Shown here: positions 1 through 5,218 of the stretch, in pieces
Position numbering within the stretch: position 1 is the stretch's first letter
Layout: each line of letters starts with the position of its first letter
Assembly (NCBI GenBank): GCA_903827735.1
Contig: CAIKJM010000254.1
Location: 1 to 5,958 of the forward strand
From: an uncultured Rhodanobacter sp.
GTDB lineage: Bacteria; Pseudomonadota; Gammaproteobacteria; Xanthomonadales; Rhodanobacteraceae
Length of the DNA: 5,958 bases
Reading direction: 5' to 3'
Position numbers and translations under genes: made by a program
Notes under the pieces: generated by a model
The model's input: the letters and a program-made list of their open reading frames with translations, nothing else
Told to the model about the DNA's origin: nothing
Database searches by the model: none

Positions 1-307
1 CTGCGGTGACGTAGCGGTTGTTGCCGATCGCGAAAGCGGTGCCGATCGAGAAATATTTATCGTTGCGCTCCTGGAACGGCAGCAGCTCCAGCGGCAGCGG
101 TTTTTCGTAGGTCAGCGGATCGTTCAGCGGCTTGGCCGCGACCACTTCGAACGTCGCGGCCTGAATCTTCGGCAGCACGGCCGGATCGAGGCTGGCGGCG
201 TGCGCGCCGCCCATGGCGCAGAAACCGATCAGTGCCGCCAGCGCCATCCGCTGAAGCATGAACATCGAAGCGCCTGCGTCGCGCCGAATCACTCGCAAAA
301 CGTGCAT
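1..307 (-). CDS. Secreted trypsin-like serine peptidase, N-terminal part (cut by window edge)
   Basis: The reading frame enters at ATG 307-305 and is still open at base 1, giving 102 visible residues. A signal peptide is clear: arginines, then a hydrophobic core (MALAALIGFCAMGG) and a probable cleavage after AHA, near residue 37. The mature protein starts ASLDPAVLPKIQAATFEVV. It ends at the edge with GTAFAIGNNRYVTA, which resembles the strand that leads into the catalytic His (usually TAxH) of chymotrypsin-fold proteases, so the His, Asp and Ser of the triad would lie outside the window. Family knowledge: xanthomonads carry periplasmic or secreted S1-type peptidases with a YEKPLPL...PFQERNDKY-like lead segment, often with PDZ domains further on; recognised from memory, not searched. 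Start choice: AAAGGA (318-313) is 5 nt before ATG 307. ATG 313 has no spacing from it. ATG 265 would give a more standard 23-residue signal peptide but has only a weak GCAGG upstream. The gene is divergent from lhr. Confidence 0.8.
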   Translation of the reverse strand, partial: MHVLRVIRRDAGASMFMLQRMALAALIGFCAMGGAHAASLDPAVLPKIQAATFEVVAAKPLNDPLTYEKPLPLELLPFQERNDKYFSIGTAFAIGNNRYVTA

Positions 308-312
308 GAACA

Positions 313-318
313 TCCTTT
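313..318 (-). promoter_or_regulatory. Ribosome binding site of the serine peptidase gene
   Basis: On the minus strand AAAGGA reads from 318 down to 313, five bases before ATG 307. This is the only good Shine-Dalgarno-like match among the three candidate starts (313, 307, 265) and is why 307 was chosen. The conflict is that the signal peptide looks more canonical if translation starts at 265. Confidence 0.45.
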
Positions 319-463
319 GCATTGCATCCGCCCTGGCATGAAAGCCGTCGTTGAACTCCCCCGGAATCCTGATCGGCGACGGCCGTTCGCAGATAGTGAC
401 ATGGCTTATCGGCGCTTGCACTGGTGCTGGCAGGGCCATAAACGGGCGACACGCGACGCTGTA

Positions 464-493
464 TTGAGCGGCCCCGGCGCATCCCCATATATC
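464..493 (+). promoter_or_regulatory. Candidate sigma-70 promoter for lhr
   Basis: TTGAGC (464-469) and TATATC (488-493) are separated by 18 bp; each matches the consensus at four of six positions, in one of the few AT-rich patches of the intergenic region. Transcription would begin near 500, giving a leader of about 35 nt to ATG 535. This would also leave no room for a leader before the alternative GTG start at 499. It is an inference from a weak match. No convincing promoter was found for the divergent peptidase gene in the same region. Confidence 0.3.
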
Positions 494-534
494 ATCATGT
501 GACCTTATTTTCGCCACCGCACGGACCCTCGCCG

Positions 535-3500
535 ATGCGCCTGGATGCTGACCCATTGGACAGCTTCCACCCCGCGGTCGCGGGCTGGTTTCGTCGCGCC
601 TTTGACTCGCCCACGGCGGCGCAGGCGCAGGCGTGGCCGTCGATTCGCGCGGGACGTCATACCCTGGTCGCTGCGCCGACCGGATCGGGCAAGACGCTGA
701 CGGCGTTTCTCGCCGCGATCGACGCGCTAGTCTGCGAAGGGGTGGCCCACGGCGGCGTCTTACCCGGCGCTACGCGCGTGCTCTACGTGTCGCCGCTGAA
801 GGCGCTGTCGAACGATATCCAGGTCAACCTGGAGCGGCCGCTGCAGGGCATTCGTGAGGAGCTGGAAAAACTCGGCCTGCCCGACGTGGCGATCCGCACC
901 GCGGTGCGCACCGGCGACACGCCGCAGGCGGAGCGGGCGCTGCTGCGCAAACAGCCGCCGCATATTCTGGTGACCACGCCCGAATCGCTTTACGTGCTGC
1001 TGGGCTCGGCTTCCGGTCGCACCATGCTGGGGGGCGTGCAGTCGGTCATCGTCGACGAGATCCACGCCATCGCCGGCAGCAAGCGCGGCTCCCATCTGGC
1101 GCTGTCGCTGGAACGGCTGCAGTCGCTGTGCCAGCGGCGACTGCTACGCATCGGCTTGTCGGCGACGCAGAAGCCCATCGACGAGGTCGCCCACTTTTTA
1201 GTGGGCGCTCACCGTTCCCCCTCTCCCCTTCGGGGAGAGGGTTGGGGTGAGGGGCCGGAGTCGCGTGAAAGTAACAACGAAGCGAGTAGCCGAGGCAACA
1301 CTCCCGCGAGCACCCGCCCCTCACCCTGCCATCTCCCCGACGGGGAGAGGGGAAACATTGGCTGCGCGATTGTTGATGTCGGCCACACCCGTCCGCGCGA
1401 TCTCGCCATCGCCGTGCCGCCGGTGCCGCTGGAAGCGGTGATGTCAAACGATGGCTGGGAGCTGGTCTACAACCAGGTCGCGGCGCTGGTGCAGGCGCAC
1501 CGCACCACGCTGGTGTTCGTCAACACGCGGCGGATGGCCGAGCGCGCGGCGCGGCATCTGTCCGACCGGCTGGGCAAGGAAACCGTGGCGGCCCATCACG
1601 GCAGCCTTTCCAAGGAGCTGCGGCTGGATGCGGAACAGCGGCTCAAGCGCGGCGAGCTGTCCGTGCTGGTGGCCACCGCGTCACTGGAGCTGGGCATCGA
1701 TATCGGCGACGTCGATCTGGTCTGCCAGCTCGGTTCGCCGCGCTCGATCGCGGCGTTTCTGCAGCGCGCCGGGCGTTCCGGCCACAGCATCAGCGGCACG
1801 CCGAAGGCGCGCCTTTTCCCGACCACCCGCGACGACCTGGTCGAATGCACCGCGCTGCTGGACTGCGTGCAGCGCGGCGAGCTCGATGCGCTGATCCTGC
1901 CGCCGCAGCCGCTCGACGTGCTGGCGCAGCAGATCATCGCCGAGGTGTCGTGCCAGGAATGGAACGAGGACGCGCTCTACGATCTGGTCCGCCGCGCTTG
2001 GCCCTACCGCCTGCTGGAACGCGCCGATTTCGACGCCGTGGTGAAAATGCTGGCCGAGGGTTTCACCACCCGCCAGGGCGCGCGTGCCGCTTACGTCCAT
2101 CGCGATGCGGTGAATGGCCAGCTGCGCGCGCGGCGCAGCGCGCGGCTCACCGCGCTGATGTCCGGCGGCACCATTCCCGACACGGCCGAGTACAAGGTCG
2201 TGCTGGAGCCGCAGGCGATCATCGTCGGCACGGTGAACGAGGATTTCGCGGTCGAGAGCATGGCCGGCGACATCTTCCAGCTCGGCAACACCAGCTACCG
2301 CATCCAGCGCGTGGAGCGCGATCGCCTGCGCGTGGAAGACGCGCGCGGCGCGCCGCCGAATATCCCGTTCTGGCTGGGTGAAGCGCCGGGGCGCAGCAGG
2401 GAATTATCGTTCGGCGTGTCGCGCCTGCGCGGCGATGTCGAGGCACAGCTCGACGCGGGTGGCGCGCCGGCTGCCCTGAGCTGGCTGAGCGAGCAGCTGC
2501 AGTTGAAAGGTGAGGCCGCGCAGCAGCTGGTCGACTATCTCGCGCGCGCCAAGGCCGCGCTCGGCGCGCTGCCGACGCAGTCCACGCTGATCCTGGAACG
2601 CTTCTTCGACGAGTCCGGTGGCACCCAGCTGGTGATCCACACGCCGTGGGGCAGCCGCGTCAATCGCGCCTGGGGGCTGGCGTTGCGCAAGCGCTTCTGC
2701 CGGCAGTTCAATTTCGAGCTGCAGGCGGCGGCAACCGAGGATGCGATCGTGCTGTCGCTGTCGACCAGCCACAGCTTTCCGCTGGAAGAGGTGGCGCACT
2801 ACCTGCACTCCAATACCGCCGAGCAGGTGTTGGTCCAGGCTCTGCTCGATGCACCGCTGTTCGGCGCGCGCTGGCGCTGGAACGCGGTGACCGCGATGGC
2901 GCTGCCGCGCTTCGCCTCCGGCAAAAAAGTGCCGCCGCCGCTGCAGCGGATGAAGAGCGAGGATCTGCTGGCCTCGGTGTTCCCCGATCAGGTCGCCTGC
3001 CTGGAAAACATCGTCGGCGAGCGCGAGGTGCCCGAGCATCCGCTGGTCCGGCAGACCATGCACGACTGCCTGCGTGAGGCCATGGACACTGACGGCTGGC
3101 TCGGCGTGCTGCGCGCGATGGAGAGCGGCGCGATTCGCATCGTTGCGCGCGACCTCACCGGACCCAGCCCGCTGGCCGCCGAGGTGCTGAACGCCGCACC
3201 CTACGCCTTCCTCGACGACGCGCCGCTGGAAGAGCGCCGCACCCAGGCCGTGCAGTCGCGCCAGTGGAACGGCGCCGACAGCGCCGACGATCTGGGCCGG
3301 CTCGACCCGGAAGCCATCGCCGCGGTGCGCGACGAGGCGTGGCCGCAGGTGCGCGATGCGGATGAAATGCACGAGGCGCTGAATGTGCTCGGCTTTGTCT
3401 CGGCCGAAGACGTCATCGCCAACACCGGCTGGGACGCGTGGCTGCAGGCACTGGCCAAAGCCCATCGCGCCACGCGGCTGACGCTGGCACCGGACTATCA

Positions 3501-5193
3501 GGTATGGACCTGCGCCGAAAATCTGCCTCTTTGGCAGGCGCTGCATGCGGGCGCAGCGATGCGGCCGGCCATCGCCGCGCCAGCCGGCCATACGGCGCAC
3601 GCGTGGAGCCGCGACGATGCGCTGCTCGAACTGGTGCGCCATCGCCTGGGTGGATTGGGCCCGGTCACGGCGCGCGCGCTGGCGCAGTCGCTCGCCGTCG
3701 ATGTGGGCGAGATCGATCTGGCCCTGACGCGGCTGCAGACCGAGGGCTACGTGATGCAGGGCCGCTTCACGGCGGCCTCGGCCACCGACGATGCCAACGG
3801 CCTCGAATGGTGCGAGCGGCACCTGCTGGCACGCATCCACCGCTATACGCTGAGCCGGCTGCGGCGCGAGATCGAGCCGGTCAACCGACGCGAGCTGATG
3901 CGCTTTCTGTTCGACTGGCAGCACGTGTCCGCCGCCGCCCGACTCAGCGGACCCGATGCACTGCACGCCACGTTGAGCCAGCTGGAAGGTTTCGAGGCCG
4001 CTGCCGGCGCGTGGGAATCGGAAATCCTGCCCGCGCGCGTTGGCGACTATTCGATCAGCTGGCTGGACGACCTGTGCCGTGCCGGACGCATCGGCTGGAG
4101 CCGGCTGCGCGCGAGCAGTGGCACGGCCGGTCGCGGCGGCGGCCCGGTACGCAGTACGCCGATCGTGCTCTTGCCACGGCGCAGCATGGCCGTCTGGACG
4201 TCCGTCGCCAACGGCGTTGACACGCAGGAAGCGCTGCTTTCATCGCGTGCTCAGGCGGTGGCCGATGCGCTGCAAGCTCAAGGCGCGCTGTTCTTCGACG
4301 AGCTGATGAGCGCCACACGACTGCTGCGTACCGAGATGGAAGACGCGCTAGGCGAACTCGTCGCCGCCGGCCGCGTCAGCGCCGACAGCTTTGCCGGCAT
4401 GCGCGCCCTGCTGCTGCCAGCGGCCAAGCGCGACGCGCACCGGTACCGCCGCATGCGTCGGCACGCGCTCAACGGCATCGAGGATGCAGGGCGCTGGTCG
4501 CTAGTGCGCATAAATAGTCTTCTCCCCTCTGGGGAGAAGATGCCCGACAGGGCAGATGAGGGGCGGGTGCTTGCGGGCTCGCCTGCAACAGAGCAGGCTT
4601 CGATTCCAACGCGCAGCAAACGTGCTTCCCTCACCTCAATCCTCTCCCCGCCGGGGAGAGGAAGCGATGGCGGCGCTTTTCGCCATGTTGATTCCATGGA
4701 AGCGATCGAACACATCGCACGCGCGCTGCTGCGCCGCTACGGCGTGGTGTTCTGGAAGCTGCTGGAGCGCGAGGCGCCGTGGTTGCCGCCGTGGCGCGAA
4801 TTGCGGCGGGTGTATCAGCGGCTGGAGGCGCGCGGCGAGATTCGCGGCGGCCGTTTCGTCGAAGGCCTGGTCGGCGAGCAGTTCGCCCTGCCCGAGGCGA
4901 TTGCGCCGCTGCGCGCGGCGCGCAAGCGCGCGGATGCGAATGAACTGGTCTGCCTCAGCGGCTGCGACCCGCTGAATCTGGTCGGCACCGTGCTGGTCGG
5001 CGACAAGGTGCCGGCGTTGGCAGGCTCGCGCGTGCTGTACCGCGACGGCATGGCGATCGCCGCGCTGATCGCGGGCAAGGTGACGCCGTTGATCGAGCTG
5101 TCCGGTGTGGAACTGCAGCAGGCGCAGCACGCGTTGCTACGGCATGCGCTGCCTCTGACCGACAGTATGGCCGCCCAGCAACAGCAGCAGTAA
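535..5193 (+). CDS. lhr: Lhr-type ATP-dependent DNA helicase with two in-frame repeat insertions
   Basis: The protein has 1552 residues (E. coli Lhr is about 1540). Family role: Lhr is a superfamily 2, 3'-to-5' single-stranded DNA translocase and helicase linked to DNA repair; the C-terminal half of the E. coli protein has been reported as a uracil-DNA glycosylase module. Motifs, numbered from Met 535: Walker A APTGSGKT 47-54, YVSPLKAL 84-91, TTPESL 147-152, DEIH 174-177, SAT 209-211, TLVFVNTRR from 325, HHGSLSKE 354-361, ATASLELGID 380-389, QRAGRSGH 410-417. The DEAD-associated region follows (SGGTIPD 543-549, IPFWLGE near 613), then a long winged-helix-rich C-terminal half including LLARIHRYTL near 1100. 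Residues about 226-276 and 1326-1378 are translated repeats; without them the protein is near 1450 residues. Start: ATG 535 places PLDSFHPAVAGWF as in E. coli Lhr; its Shine-Dalgarno is weak (GGA at 523-525). GTG 499 in the same frame would add 12 residues. The tail ends in five glutamines. Single gene, convergent with the next. Confidence 0.96.
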   Translation: MRLDADPLDSFHPAVAGWFRRAFDSPTAAQAQAWPSIRAGRHTLVAAPTGSGKTLTAFLAAIDALVCEGVAHGGVLPGATRVLYVSPLKALSNDIQVNLERPLQGIREELEKLGLPDVAIRTAVRTGDTPQAERALLRKQPPHILVTTPESLYVLLGSASGRTMLGGVQSVIVDEIHAIAGSKRGSHLALSLERLQSLCQRRLLRIGLSATQKPIDEVAHFLVGAHRSPSPLRGEGWGEGPESRESNNEASSRGNTPASTRPSPCHLPDGERGNIGCAIVDVGHTRPRDLAIAVPPVPLEAVMSNDGWELVYNQVAALVQAHRTTLVFVNTRRMAERAARHLSDRLGKETVAAHHGSLSKELRLDAEQRLKRGELSVLVATASLELGIDIGDVDLVCQLGSPRSIAAFLQRAGRSGHSISGTPKARLFPTTRDDLVECTALLDCVQRGELDALILPPQPLDVLAQQIIAEVSCQEWNEDALYDLVRRAWPYRLLERADFDAVVKMLAEGFTTRQGARAAYVHRDAVNGQLRARRSARLTALMSGGTIPDTAEYKVVLEPQAIIVGTVNEDFAVESMAGDIFQLGNTSYRIQRVERDRLRVEDARGAPPNIPFWLGEAPGRSRELSFGVSRLRGDVEAQLDAGGAPAALSWLSEQLQLKGEAAQQLVDYLARAKAALGALPTQSTLILERFFDESGGTQLVIHTPWGSRVNRAWGLALRKRFCRQFNFELQAAATEDAIVLSLSTSHSFPLEEVAHYLHSNTAEQVLVQALLDAPLFGARWRWNAVTAMALPRFASGKKVPPPLQRMKSEDLLASVFPDQVACLENIVGEREVPEHPLVRQTMHDCLREAMDTDGWLGVLRAMESGAIRIVARDLTGPSPLAAEVLNAAPYAFLDDAPLEERRTQAVQSRQWNGADSADDLGRLDPEAIAAVRDEAWPQVRDADEMHEALNVLGFVSAEDVIANTGWDAWLQALAKAHRATRLTLAPDYQVWTCAENLPLWQALHAGAAMRPAIAAPAGHTAHAWSRDDALLELVRHRLGGLGPVTARALAQSLAVDVGEIDLALTRLQTEGYVMQGRFTAASATDDANGLEWCERHLLARIHRYTLSRLRREIEPVNRRELMRFLFDWQHVSAAARLSGPDALHATLSQLEGFEAAAGAWESEILPARVGDYSISWLDDLCRAGRIGWSRLRASSGTAGRGGGPVRSTPIVLLPRRSMAVWTSVANGVDTQEALLSSRAQAVADALQAQGALFFDELMSATRLLRTEMEDALGELVAAGRVSADSFAGMRALLLPAAKRDAHRYRRMRRHALNGIEDAGRWSLVRINSLLPSGEKMPDRADEGRVLAGSPATEQASIPTRSKRASLTSILSPPGRGSDGGAFRHVDSMEAIEHIARALLRRYGVVFWKLLEREAPWLPPWRELRRVYQRLEARGEIRGGRFVEGLVGEQFALPEAIAPLRAARKRADANELVCLSGCDPLNLVGTVLVGDKVPALAGSRVLYRDGMAIAALIAGKVTPLIELSGVELQQAQHALLRHALPLTDSMAAQQQQQ
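1188..1207 (+). repeat. Small palindrome beside the first repeat element
   Basis: A perfect 7-bp stem (CGCCCAC 1188-1194 with GTGGGCG 1201-1207) encloses the loop TTTTTA. It encodes the AHFLVG stretch of Lhr, which aligns with AFLGG in the E. coli protein, so it is probably native coding DNA and not part of the repeat. It lies only 6 bp before the outer boundary of the repeat and includes the uncommon Leu codon TTA. Any function is unknown. Confidence 0.45.
1214..1356 (-). repeat. REP/BIME-like (MITE-like) element, copy 1, inside lhr
   Basis: The element has two arms of about 41 nt that are imperfect inverted copies of each other. Each arm has a GC-rich hairpin: 10-bp stem 1219-1228/1232-1241 with loop TTC, and 7-bp stem 1332-1338/1342-1348 with loop GAC. 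The inner arm segments, GGGTGAGGGGC (1245-1255) and its exact reverse complement (1316-1326), can pair and close about 60 nt of unique DNA. The outer 15 nt (1214-1228 against 1342-1356) are inverted repeats with one mismatch. It is marked minus because its reverse complement matches copy 2 as read on the plus strand. CTCTCCCC-type hairpins of this kind are common dispersed repeats in xanthomonads. No GTAG tetranucleotide typical of classical RAYT-linked REPs, no transposase and no obvious target duplication are visible. Translated in the lhr frame it gives Ser/Pro/Gly/Arg-rich sequence (SPSPLRGEGWGEG...). Confidence 0.85.
4518..4662 (+). repeat. REP/BIME-like (MITE-like) element, copy 2, inside lhr
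   Basis: Copy 2 is the same family as copy 1 in the opposite orientation. Left hairpin: 10-bp stem 4518-4527/4531-4540, loop TCT. A small hairpin follows (TGCCC 4541-4545, loop GACA, GGGCA 4550-4554). Right hairpin: 10-bp stem 4640-4649/4653-4662, loop GCC. TGAGGG (4557-4562) can pair with CCCTCA (4628-4633). The reverse complement of copy 1 shares TGAGGGGCGGGTGCT, then Y, then GCGGG here (from 4557), and the right arms align over about 35 nt with few mismatches (CCTCACCYCAAYCCTCTCCCC). The middle is diverged. In the lhr frame it reads NSLLPSGEKMPDRADEG and onwards, typical of translated repeat sequence. The junction codons CTA and ATA AAT AGT just before it are AT-rich and unlike the surrounding codon use. 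Confidence 0.85.
4667..4686 (+). repeat. Small palindrome beside the second repeat element
   Basis: ATGGCG (4667-4672) and CGCCAT (4681-4686) form a perfect 6-bp stem around GCGCTTTT, four bases after the end of copy 2. Allowing for the opposite orientation of the two copies, it lies at the same end of the element as the palindrome beside copy 1. It may be part of the element, a target preference or chance. Confidence 0.4.
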
Positions 5194-5218
5194 ACGCCCT
5201 GCCCAGCCGCCGCGCGAC

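Noticed and set aside
416..442. TTGCAC...CATAAA as an alternative lhr promoter
   Set aside because: The spacer is only 15 bp and the -10 match is poor; the 464-493 candidate fits better.
57..488. Minus-strand 143-codon frame across the intergenic region
   Set aside because: It is in a different frame from the peptidase, whose signal peptide and protease-like strand are convincing; the translation is Arg/Ala-rich and featureless.
200..502. Plus-strand 100-codon frame ending in ATGTGA at the alternative lhr start
   Set aside because: It overlaps the peptidase signal-peptide region on the other strand, shows no domain, and the stop/start overlap depends on the unlikely GTG 499 start.
1219..1241. 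Rho-independent terminator
   Set aside because: The hairpin is strong but has no following T-run, lies inside an intact reading frame and has a partner arm, which fits a REP-like repeat better.
2404..3966. Long antisense open frame of 520 codons opposite lhr
   Set aside because: Its translation is rich in Arg, Gln, His and Ala with no recognisable domain, as expected for the opposite strand of a GC-rich gene; the plus strand here encodes conserved Lhr sequence.
1214..4662. CRISPR array
   Set aside because: There are only two copies, they are 3.2 kb apart, inverted relative to each other and translated within a gene; there is no regular repeat-spacer pattern.
535..5193. lhr as a pseudogene disrupted by repeats
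   Set aside because: The frame is uninterrupted over 1552 codons and all helicase motifs are present, so the simplest reading is a functional gene with expanded linkers.
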